Positions 42,180-52,386 of a DNA stretch of 57,256 nucleotides are shown piece after piece. The DNA lies in contig NAVB01000392.1 of NCBI GenBank assembly GCA_002179805.1, positions 1-57,256 of the forward strand. Direction: 5' to 3'. The notes beneath the pieces are model-generated. The model saw nothing but the letters and a program-made list of their open reading frames with translations, did not search any database and had not been told where the DNA came from. Position 1 is the stretch's first letter. Every line of letters starts with the position of its first letter. A program made the position numbers and the translations under genes. The stretch is from Acanthamoeba lenticulata (Eukaryota > Discosea > Longamoebia > Acanthamoebidae).

Positions 42180-43624
42180 CTAGTAGTCGGACCCAGCAGG
42201 GGCGCTAGCGCCATCGGCCACCTGCGGCTGCTCGCTGTTCTCGGGCCTGGGCTGATGCTGCGCGTCATCAGCAGGCGCGGCAGGGGCCTGCGTCTCGTCG
42301 CCGTCGTGCCTGGATCGCTTGCTGTCCCTGTCGCGCTCCCGGTCGCGGTCGTCATCGCGATCTCGCTCACGGTCGCGCTCGCGGTCACGCTCGCGATCAG
42401 AGCGGCGGTCGCTGCTACGGTGATCGGATTCGTCGGGTTCGCGGCTCCTCTCCCTCCTCTTGCGGCGGTCGCTGCGGTGCTCGGCGTCCTCAGGCTCGCG
42501 GCTCCTCTCCCTCCTCCTGCGGTGCCTCTCGGAGGAGCGAGACCGCGAGCGCGAACGCGACTTTTTCCTCTCGCGACGTCGGTCATCGTCGCGATCACGA
42601 TCGCGGTCACGATCACGGCGGTCCCTCCGGTCATCCCTTCGGTCATCCCTCCGGCGGCTCCTGCGGCCAAACAGCTTCCTCTCGATGTCAGGGTCGACTT
42701 GCTTGAGGTGCATGAAGTTGCATTGACCGCCGCGGTTGCACTCGTTCGAATCGTACTGGCGGCAGCGGGCCTCTCTGAAGTCGGTCACTGGCGAGAACTC
42801 GGGGACGAGGAGTCGACCGGCGTAGAAGCGACCGGTCAAAGCTTTCAACGCCTTCTCAGCGTCGTCTTCGAACTCGAACTTGACGTAAACATTGCCCACC
42901 AAATGGGCTGTCGTAAAGAAGACCACCAATCAGCCAAAACTCAGAGTGTGAAAGGAGGAGAACAGGGAACGTACCTCCTGTATTGTCACAAACATGAAGA
43001 TCTTCGACACGACCGAAGTTACGAAGCTCATCGTAAATGTCTTCGTAGAAGTTGTTGAAATGCTCTTGGGCTTCGCGTTGAATCTTCTCCATCGTGCGGA
43101 CATCGTCGGGTGACTGAGGCCACTCCGTCGGCACGGGTGGCATGTACATGTGCGGGATCAGCAGCGTCTGGTTGATCGGAGGGCGATTGTGCAGACGCGA
43201 GCACTTGTCGCCATGTCGGCAGGCGCCGATTTTGAAGAAGAAGGGACAGTTGACTCTTTTGACCGCCGTGCCCAAGAGACACAAGAGTGTAGTGGTCCCC
43301 AACAGTGTTAAAAGGAGAGGAGTAGAGGAGGAAGAGGAGAAAGGGTGAAGGTGAGCTAATTGAGGCTAATTGGATTAGACACAAAGGGGTCTTCCAAATT
43401 GGTGGGCCGCTGAGCTAATCTAGCTATACAGAGGGAGTGAAAAATTGAGATTATTACTTTCTGTCGTCGCGAACCCAAGGGGAAGGGAGAGGGTGCTAAT
43501 GGTGTATGATGTTTCAAAACATCATTTTAAAGGGCAACACCATCATGGCCTTCGATTACAAAGAAAGTGGGATGCAGTACCTGTCCTTCTCAGTGCCAAA
43601 AATCTCAGCTAGATGTCTTGCCAT
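42180..43624 (-). CDS. U2AF1: U2 snRNP auxiliary factor small subunit, 350 aa
   Basis: Three exons in phase: 43581-43624, 42975-43255 and 42180-42907. Exon 1 encodes '[14 protein letters not shown]', matching the conserved start of U2AF35. Exon 2: zinc knuckle '[20 protein letters not shown]' and the start of the UHM/RRM domain ('[16 protein letters not shown]'). Exon 3: '[20 protein letters not shown]', '[20 protein letters not shown]' and the second zinc finger '[12 protein letters not shown]'. The tail is a long RS/RD/RE repeat domain, longer than in human U2AF35, then a Gln/Pro/Ala end. It recognises the AG of the 3' splice site in pre-mRNA splicing, in the nucleus. The intron 1 position matches that in animals. 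Confidence 0.94.
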
Positions 43625-43819
43625 GGTAGATACACGTAACAAGATCGTTCGCTGCCCAAGCCGTGCCAAAACACAAAAAACGATTTTTCCAGGCTATTTC
43701 TTCATGTGCTCGGTTAAAACCTTGTTTTGTGACGCGGAGAAAAATGACAGAAGAAGAAAACATCAAGTGCAACTCAGGGAGGGCACAATCGAAATCGCCG
43801 GCGTCCCTGATACATCACC
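43625..43819. promoter_or_regulatory. Bidirectional promoter, U2AF1 / NSA2
   Basis: 195 bp separate the two start codons, which point away from each other. The gap must hold both core promoters and 5' UTRs. It is AT-richer than the flanking exons. No specific motif assigned. Confidence 0.5.
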
Positions 43820-45225
43820 ATGGTACGCGATTTTATTCAAGATTTGCACGCCAGTCGTCTGTGCTGACATCCTCTGTTCAAATTATGCAAAATCGGAACC
43901 ATTTTGCACCATAGCCGCAGGGAGATTACATCAAACTCCATCGGGCCAGATATGGCTATCGCATGGACTATTTTGAGAGATTGTACGTCATGCATCCTTT
44001 TTTTGCATCAACTTTTGCAGAAATCGCCGTCATATTCTCGATTTAATTTATTATTCAATTACTTAAATCGCTTTGTTCTTTGCAGGCGCAAGAAGGAAGC
44101 TCGTATGGCGCATAAGCGCTCTGAGTTTGCGCAGAAGGTGCATGGTCTGAGAGCCAAGCTCTACGCCAAGAAGCGACACGCGGAGAAGGTGGAGATGAAA
44201 AAGAAGTACGCGCTCCTGCTCACTGCGCGTTCTAAATGGCGTTTTTTTTCTTTTTCTTTTTCTGACGCTGTTGTCACCGCTCCAACCTTTCTCCAGGATC
44301 GCTATGCACCAGCAGAAGACGAACAAGCACGTGGAAGAGAAGATGGAGAAGGGAGCTGTGCCCGCCTATCTGCTGGATCGCGAGCAGACCCGAAGGCACG
44401 ATCCTTTCTGTTGTTGTTGTTCTTGTGAAGTCCTGGGATACTTTCGCATGTTGTGATGCTGACTCTGCTCTTGCGTGTTCCATAGGGCCAAGGTGCTGAG
44501 CAACACTGTCAAGCAAAAGAAGAAGCAGAGAGCGGGCAAGTGGGACGTTCCTCTCCCCAAAGTGCGGCCGATCAGCGAGTTCGAGATGTTTGGTGTGGTG
44601 GCGTCGGGCAAGCGAGGGAGTACGTTCCTCTGGCCAAACTGCTGTTGCTGCTGCTGTCCTGTGGAACACTGCTTGCTCACCTGCGTATGATCGTGCCCTT
44701 ACGCAGAGAAAACATGGAAGCGTATGGTGCGCAAGGTTACCTTTGTGGGCGACAACTTCACCCGCAAGCCGCCCAAATACGAGCGATTCATCCGACCGGC
44801 TGCTCTCCGTTTCAAGGTTCGCTTGCTGTCCCTCATCGACCGGGCAGTTGTCGGGTAGAGGAGAGGAAATGCTGATGATCGTCCCCGTGGGGTTTGACCC
44901 TCCAGAAAGCGCATGTGACCCACCCGGAATTGAAGGCGACATTCTACCTGGACATTCTCGGCGTCAAGAAGAACCCGCAGACCCCGCTCTACACGCAGCT
45001 GGGCGTCATCACGAAGGGAACTATTATCGAGGCACGTGTCCCCTTCAGCCCTTCTTTGCCAATGGCCTGTCGTACGGATGGTGGAATCTGACCGTGGTAT
45101 AACAGGTCAATGTGAGCGACTTGGGTCTCGTCACGCCAGCCGGTAAGGTGATCTGGGGCAAGTACGCCCAAGTCACAAACAATCCCGAGAACGATGGGTG
45201 CATCAACGCTGTGTTGCTTGTATGA
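43820..45225 (+). CDS. NSA2: Ribosome biogenesis protein NSA2 (TINP1), 257 aa
   Basis: Eight exons in phase: 43820-43822 (ATG only), 43921-43982, 44086-44205, 44297-44395, 44486-44619, 44707-44816, 44906-45031 and 45106-45225. Sequence follows NSA2 closely: '[20 protein letters not shown]', '[20 protein letters not shown]', '[20 protein letters not shown]', '[20 protein letters not shown]', '[20 protein letters not shown]', '[10 protein letters not shown]' and the C terminus '[11 protein letters not shown]'. NSA2 is a component of pre-60S particles in the nucleolus. Introns 4 (44396-44485) and 7 (45032-45105) have GC donors (CGAAG|GCACGA and GAG|GCACGT) and normal AG acceptors; GT alternatives break the conserved sequence. 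Length equals the human protein within three residues. Confidence 0.93.
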
Positions 45226-45988
45226 GAGCGCAACTTTGAACAACAACAGCAAGAGAATCGATTTTTTCCGGCGAGAGTGCGTCCATCAACATCCTTTTTG
45301 TAGCTCAGCGATCCTGTGGCACCCTCTAGTCGTCGCCGCGTAGGGGGCAACGCCGTCGTGCTGGCTACGACTACGACCACACGTCGTCGTGGGGGGTTTG
45401 GTTGACTTCACCATCCGCGAAATTGCCACTTGGCCAAACTTTCGTTGTCGCCGTCCCAAGGCCCAATTTCTGGGTTTTGGGAGATCGTAGCCAATCAGAA
45501 ATCGTAAATGTTAGGCGTATGAATTGGTACTGGCTTGGGCAAAGTCACGATGACGAACGCCACCGCTTTTTTGGGTTGCAGAGCGCCCAGCGAAAGAGTG
45601 AAAATCAGGTCGACACAAAAGGCTGGGCCAGTGGCGGGGCAGACGACCGGACGAAGCGGGCTTCCCGCGCACTCCGGTTCCTTTTCTCGTTCTTTGTTGT
45701 TGTAGGTTTTTTGTGGCCTCCGGTGTGTGGAACAGCAGCAAAGTCAACCCCCTTCGGTTCTACACGGCGCTGGCAAGCTTGCAAGAGAGACACTGAAGCA
45801 TGCTACGTGGAACGACTGTACTCCGGAGGCACCAGGCAGCGCGGGGGCCTGTGCCCTTTCTGCCACCCGCACCAAGCAGCGCAGCGCGCCTGCAGCGTAT
45901 TCTTGGTGGATGCTCGCCCTCCTCAACCTGCACAGCGGCATCCCCTGCAGCAGGCGCTGGCTCGCGTGGCCTGCTCACCTCCACTCGC
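45226..45988. other. Intergenic, 763 bp (or including an N-terminal extension from 45800)
   Basis: Lies between NSA2 and the SulP gene, both plus strand. No separate gene seen. From 45800 an ATG is in frame with the SulP exon and would add 63 residues (starting 'MLRGTTVLRRHQAARG'), basic and without homology. I prefer the later start. Confidence 0.45.
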
Positions 45989-48900
45989 ATGGCGCCTGGG
46001 AGGCGAAAGGAGCTGACGGCGCAGGCACACCGCTACTCCTCGTCCTCGCCCACCAGCCCCGTTTCCCCTCTCTCGCCATCTTCGGCGACGCCCAGCCACC
46101 ACCACCATCACCACCCAACGACCCCTACAACCCCGACCTCTCATGGATCAGCTCTCGTCGCACGCACACCGCTGCACCAGCAACCCCAGACCCAAACGCG
46201 CCACGTCTCTTCGAGCCCTGTGACCAACGCGCCTGCCGCGCTCGCGGCGTCTCTCATCTCGCCGCCGCTGGTAGTCGACCGCGAGCAAGAAGAAAAAGAG
46301 CGAGCCGCCAAGAAGAGCATCTTTGGTGGCAAGCTGAGCCAGATAGTCCCACCCGCTCTTCGGGCTGACTGGAGCCAAATCTTCAGGGTACCCACTTCCC
46401 GCTTGTCCCCTTCGTCGTAACTTTCCGCGAGCGCGGCGCACGCGTGTACTTCTGCCTCGGTTGCAGGCGCACTGGAGTGCCTGATGACGCAATGGCGAGT
46501 GTCTGTTGGCCGCTTACGAAACCGGGTTGGCCGTAAAAATTTATCGCGGGGCCAATCCGATTTCGAAGCCACCAATACCACCAAACCGGAACTGTCCGTT
46601 GCGTGTTTTTCGCTAACTGCTGCGTATTGTCTCTCTGGCGCTGCGTGTGTGTTGTCGTGTGCCTGCGTGCGTGTGTGCGTGCAAACGTGGCACTTGGGCT
46701 GTGCTTGCGTCATCATCGTCGTCATCATCAGAGGCAATACTGGAAGGAGGACCTGCTTGCGGGTCTTTCGGTCACGATGGTGTCGATTCCCCTGAATCTG
46801 GCCATTTCGCTGGGCTCTGGCGTGCCCCCAGAGGTAACGTCTACTTGCGCCTTGCGGTCAAGTGTGAACCTGTTTGGAGTCTCACCCATGGGTGACGTCC
46901 CGGAACGTTTGCAAACGTCAAGGTTGGGATCCTCACGGGCGTTGTGGCGGGCGCGACGGCGGCCATTCTCGGTGGTTCAAGGCTGTCCATCACCGGACCT
47001 GCTGCCGCCATGTCCATGGTGCGCTGCCCCTCCCCCCCCCAAAGCAAGCCCATCCTCTTGTTGCCACTGGGTCGGGTCTCACCGTCAAACGTGCGTGCGC
47101 TCTGCAGCTTGTGGCCAACGCCGTGCGCGACCACGGGCTGCCCGGCCTGGCCATCGCCACCCTCTGCTGCGGCGTCATGCAGATGGCCACAGGCGCACTC
47201 AAGCTGGGCGGCCTCGTGAAGCTCACCCCGGCGCCCGTCATGACCGGCTTCATGACCGGCATCGGTACGTGTTTCTCGGTTTGGCTTGGCTTGGCTTGGC
47301 CCGCGCCTGGGCACACGTCTCACAACTCCACGCTCCTGTGTCCTCTCTCTGTGTGTGTTGATCACAGGCGCGCTGATCATGAGCGCCCAGCTGCCGCGCG
47401 CCCTGGGCGTTGAGAACCTCAGCCTGGAGACCGTCCAACAAAACATGCAGCACTTCTTCTCCATGACGGATGTCGACATCGCGGCGGCCTTGATGGCGGC
47501 CGACCCGACGAACCTCATCTCGCTGCCCTCGCTCGGTAACGCAGGCCCTCTCCGCCCTCTGTCGTCGCTGCAGCAGGGCTCGTGTGGCTGATGATGTGCT
47601 GTGCGTATCAGGCTTGGCGGCGCTCACGGTGGGCCTCACCATGGGGATCAACCGCACCAAGCTGGCCACCAAGCTGCCCGCCGTCATGGTGGCGGTGGCC
47701 GTGACGTCGGTCCTTCAGGGCGTCCTCCAGATGCCGGGCGTGGAGATGATCCAGCCGCTGCCGGCGCTCTTTGCCTCGGTGGCGCTTCCCTCGCTCCCGT
47801 CGGCCGGCGACATGGCCCACATCGCCGCCCTGTCGGCCCTCTTCGTACGCCTGCCCCCCTCCTCCCCCACCTTCTCACGCAACGAAATGCCAACCCTTTT
47901 CCTTTTCTCTTTCTTTTCTTCCCTCTTGTGCGCAGTACGGCATCGGCTCGCTGGAGAGCTTGCTGTCCTGCGGCGCTGTCGACAAGCTGGCCAAGGCGCG
48001 GCGCGGGTTCGATCCCAACCAGGAGCTCGTGGGCCAGGGCGCGGCGAACATCGCCTGCGGCATGATGGGCGGCATGCCGGCCACCAGCGTCATCGCGCGC
48101 TCGTCGCTCTCTGTGCTCGCTGGCGGCAAGACCCGGCGCGTGGCCCTGTCCATGTCGGGCCTCATGCTCATCTCGACGGCGCTCTTGTCCGACGTCTTCC
48201 AGCACATCCCCGTGCCCACCCTCGCCGGTGTGCTGCTCGCCGTCAGCACGCGCATGGTGCGTCGCCTTTGAGTCCACCTTCGGCCTCTCTCTGTGCACAG
48301 ACAGCTCACTCGTCGCGTCGTTTTCCCCCAAATACGCCTCCAGATCGACATCAACGAAATCAAGCAGATCTGGGCGATGCGCAAGGCCGAGGCCGTGCTG
48401 CCCGTGGGCGTGACCGTGGCGGGCATGCTGGCCGCCGACCTGGTCGTGGGCGTCGCCCTTGGCCTGGCCAGCTCGCTGGCGCTCAACGCCGTCCAGCGAG
48501 GCGGGGCCATGCCGCGACCGGCTCTTCGCTACAACGTCCACAACGTACGTTGCCGCTCCTTCGAAGCCGCGAACGCGACGAACCTCACCCTGGGGTCAAC
48601 GACGGATAATAGCAGGAGGACGAGCTCGTGGCCAGCAAGCGCCTGGTCAAGGTCAGCCTGGGCGGCCAGGTGGACTTTTTGTCGGGCATGAAGATGCACC
48701 AGATGCAGACCACCCTCGATGAGGCGCTCTTGTTTGGGGAGGTCGAGTGCCTGGACGAAAACGAGGCGAGTGTCGAGGCCCACCTCATGCAGCCCTCCTC
48801 GCTGACCGTCGAGATGGACCTGCGAGAGGCCTCCATCTCCGACGTTTCGGGCGCGTTCCTGCTGAGTGAGATGGTTTCTGGCCTGCAGCGACGTGGCTAC

Positions 48901-49049
48901 ACGGTCAAGATCACCAACGCCCGCCCCGAGTGCCAGGTTCGCCCCTCCACAAACAAACAAGCCCGCTTGATTGCAGCATGAAGCTCATGTCGTTGGGACC
49001 ACAGGACTTGTTGGTGAAGGGCCACCTGCCTGCTGAGGTCCTCCATTAA
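45989..49049 (+). CDS. SulP-family anion transporter
   Basis: About ten exons. The start at 45989 has a good context (CGCATGGCG); an in-frame ATG at 45800 is the alternative. The N-terminal ~130 residues are disordered, with Ser/Thr/Pro-rich sequence and a run of six His. Transporter blocks: 'YWKEDLLAGLSVTMVSIPLN' and 'LAISLGSGVPPE' (SulP signature region), 'GGSRLSITGPAAAMS', 'TPAPVMTGFMTGIG', 'QELVGQGAANIACGMMGGMP' with 'ATSVIARSSLSV' (conserved TM8 region), and 'LPVGVTVAGMLAADLVVGV'. The C-terminal part has a STAS-like fold ('LVKVSLGGQVDFLSG', 'LTVEMDLREASISDVSGAFL'). SulP proteins carry sulfate, bicarbonate or other anions. The bacterial-like 'GGMPATSVIARSS' favours the prokaryotic SulP subgroup. 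Substrate unknown. Confidence 0.88.
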
Positions 49050-49302
49050 CCAAGTGGAGCCATCCGCGACGACCGCACCACACAATTTTGAAGAACAAAC
49101 CACAACGAGGCCTGTACAACATCAACAACGTTGACTTGGGGCACAGTGTGGCCGCTGTGTCTGTTGGGCACTCGATCCAGACAGACCATGTTTTGTTGCG
49201 CCGTTGATCGCCCAAACGGAAGATTGCCACGTTTTGACGCTCGAGGAGGACAATAAAAACAATAAATTAAAATAAAAACAATAAATTCATAAATTGATTG
49301 AT

Positions 49303-52238
49303 TTATTGCGCTCCGCCCGAGAGCAGCTTCAACAAGTGCGCGTTCCCTTCTGGCGACGGGATGCCAGGAGGAGGCGCGTTGTTGTCGCTTTTCATGACGA
49401 ACTCGCGCATGGCAGCGTCCTTGGTGGTGCTGAGCTGCTCTCTTCTTGTCCGCACCGCCACGATCCACGGATGCTCCGCCTGTGTGGCGTCTTCCGCCGC
49501 CCTGTTTTGTTGTTGTTGATGATGTTGTGTTGAGTTGAGTTATTGTGGCCGGAGCGGGTGCCTCGCGGCCTCACGCCAAGTGCGGGGAGGGAGAGGGTAG
49601 TACTTGGGGAAGGGAATAAAAGAGAAGATGGCGTAGGCTCGCTTCAAGCAACTGATGGCTGGTCATGTATCCGACGGATCCGCGGGTCAGGACGTACGTA
49701 CGGCCGAGCACAGAACAAGAGGGGAAGGGGAAGGGGAGGCCAACCAGAGTTGAACTTGGCCAGCCGTTCAGCGATGCCGCTCATCTCGAACTCCAATACG
49801 CCCACAGCGACGTGCCCGTCGCCTGTCTCGCCCCATTACAGCTCGAATGAGCCCAACCAATGGGGGGGGTGGGTGGGTGCCAAGGACGTGCCCTCCCATG
49901 CGTTGACGATGGTGCAGAGGAGAGAAGAGGAACAATTGGGCAATTAATTGGGGGGGGGGGGAAATGAGCGCACCGAGCTGCTCCTTCTTGTAGCTGAGCG
50001 CGTCGGCCATCAATCGGGCGGCGTTGTCCGAGTCTCCTCGCCTGAGGCACACGTCCGCCATCACACTCAGCGCTGTCGCTGTCGGGGCACTGTGCGGACC
50101 TGTCAGCATCAACATCATCACCACCACCAACGGTCCACACAGTAGCCCGGGCCTGGGGTGAGTCCTCTTCAGCTGCAACTGCTGCTGGGCTCAACCAAAT
50201 GGCTGCTCTCGGGTACCCGTTTCTCGCCTCTGTATGGCCAAGATGCGTTTGAGCATGGCTTCGGCCTCGTCATAGCGCTCGTTCTCTATTGGTGGCGAGC
50301 ATCAGCAAACAAATACGCACATCGAATGGGGAAGAGAGGGGGGGAGGCATGCCCATGTAGACGTGCGTCATGTAGTAGAGGTGCGGGCGCAAGGCGGGAT
50401 GCTGGGCGCCTGTCCACAATCAACGTGTCAAGACAGAACTTCAGAAGGCCAGCCCAGCCCGGGAGAGGCCAGGCGACGGCTGGAAGAGAACTACGCCGTA
50501 GGGCACGGTACCGAGCGTGGACGTGAGCTTGTCGATCACCTTGCGGTAACTCAGTTCCGCTTCGAGGTCTTTCGTCTTCTTGAGGTAGACCCGCTTGAGC
50601 TCCTCCAGCGCCTCGCGGTTCTTCTCGGGGAGCTTTGCGGCAGGATGATCATCGGGCGAAGAGGACGTGCCCTGCGCCGTCGTTGCGCCCGGCGAGCCCG
50701 CGGGCGTCCAGCCCTCGTCCTGCGTGTGTCCGACGCGCGTTTGTGAGCGCGTTCGCGAGCGGAGCCCAAACGAGGAGGCTGCTGCTGTTTGGTACGTTTG
50801 ACGCGGCCGCTGGCGGCAAGTGGATGAAGGATTTGCCGTCGGGTGCGTCGACCACCGAGTTGCTGTTCTTCTGGCCGGTCAGGAGGAGGCTTTGCGCTCG
50901 GTTGTAGTGCTCCAGTCGCCAATACTTGGTCGAGTGGAGGTGAGAGTGGAAGAACGGATGGTCGTAGCGGTCCACCGCCGACGCCTTGACAAAGACCTCC
51001 TGCTCACTCCCCCCCCCCCGCATGTCGCGTTGACACAAAGGGGCACGTCGTGCGGCAACGTCTGGACGTCAAGGGCCCGAATGGGGGCGGCACCTCGTGG
51101 AGTGGAAGAGCGTCGCCGTACCGGCCTCGGTGCTCGAGGAGCATCGCGAGGTCGGTTTTGATCGCGAGCAGCCTGTTCTCGGGTATCGCCTCCGCCGGCT
51201 GGTCGTTGTCTCTGCGGCCGCTGTCGGTCAGAGCATGTGCGTGCTTTTATGTGGGAGAGGAATATTCACGTACTCTGTGCTCTGTTGCGTGCTGGCGTCG
51301 GCGCTTCCTCCGGCCGGCTTCTCTTTACTGCGAAGCGCCACGATCTTCTCTGCATGGACAGGTGGGTGCAAGGGGGGGATTCAAGGTCTTGCAAGCTTGT
51401 GCATGCTTTTGTGTAAGAAGACAACGTACCCGTCAGTTGCAGGCTTTGGCGATAGAGACGCTCAGCATCTTCAGATTTGCCCAACTCTGAGCTCATGGAT
51501 AAGGAAGTGATATGGCGGGAAAGGGCGCGATGTAGCGCCGCATCAGCAACACGACCCCAGACAGCCAAGTGCGTTGGACACTCTACCTTCGGTCACACGG
51601 GCCAGTTGGTGGAGGGCCTGCGCGGCAAAGTAGCTCTCCTTTCCGGCGTATCTCTCGACCAAACCGACCACTCGCTGGGCGAGCGCGTGGGCTTCGCTCA
51701 ACTCGCCACGCATCTGTTGAAGCGTCGCGTAATGGCCGAGGTGCCGACACATGAAGGGGTGCTCAGCCCCATACACGCGTTCCCGCAGCAGGACGGCACG
51801 TCGCATGCTCCTGGCCGCTGGGTCCAGCTCATACCTGTGCCCGCACCATGCCACCCGTTTCGCCACAGGCAGGCGCACCAGTGCCCGGCCGTGAGGGGTG
51901 TGCGCGTTGGAGCGAAAGGGGCCAGAAGGAAAAACGTACCTGAGCCAATTCCAAGCGGCCCACCGCTCCAACACCCAGGCCACGGGACTGAGGAACGGGG
52001 ACAATACGCGAGAGCGCTGGGGCGGAATTGGCTCTGGAGGGGGAACATCACTCTGCCCGGCAGTCGCCTGCGTCGCGTGCGTGCGAAAAGAAGAGGTCCG
52101 GAAAGGACCGGACGTGTGCCGGGCAGTGGAAAGTCTTGACGTCGGCAGCCCGCAAAGGCGTTGACTTTGCAGCGTCTGGAAACCGCTCCGCGTCGTGCTG
52201 AGGCGTGGGGCTGCCGCCCTTGCTGTTCGTGCCTTCAT
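49303..52238 (-). CDS. TPR-repeat protein, possibly mitochondrial
   Basis: A multi-exon gene starting at 52238 (ATG after TTGTACCAC). The first ~45 residues are rich in Arg, Ser, Thr and Ala with no acidic residues ('MKARTARAAAPRLSTTRSGF'), as in mitochondrial targeting peptides. TPR-like helices follow, of the kinesin-light-chain/TTC type: 'AVLLRERVYGAEHPFMCRHL', 'LSEAHALAQRVVGLVERYAG', 'SEDAERLYRQSLQLTG', 'EALEELKRVYLKKTKDLEAE', 'HPALRPHLYYMTHVYM', 'DEAEAMLKRILAIQR' and 'ATALSVMADVCLRRGDSDNA'. The C terminus reads 'HPWIVAVRTRREQLS' and ends 'LLKLLSGGAQ'. Intron-exon structure is approximate in the middle. TTC19, an assembly factor of respiratory complex III, is one possible relative; the match is by repeat type only. 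Confidence 0.7.
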
Positions 52239-52386
52239 GTGGTACAAAAAAAGAGGAAGAGAAAGCGAAGGAAAAGAAAATGTCCAGAAAAAACGAGCAA
52301 AAGAGACGTCGGCAAACTAACCGCCAACAAAAGAAGAGCCCTCCTTACGGAAGAGAAAGCGCAAGCTGTTGGGAACCGACATAATA
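52239..52386. promoter_or_regulatory. Bidirectional promoter, TPR protein / PH-TIPE
   Basis: 148 bp between divergent start codons, A/G-rich on the plus strand. No motif assigned. Confidence 0.45.

Noticed and set aside
42255..43058. 267-aa plus-strand open frame
   Set aside because: Antisense to the U2AF1 RS repeat. Its hydrophobic look comes from reading RD/RE codons backwards.
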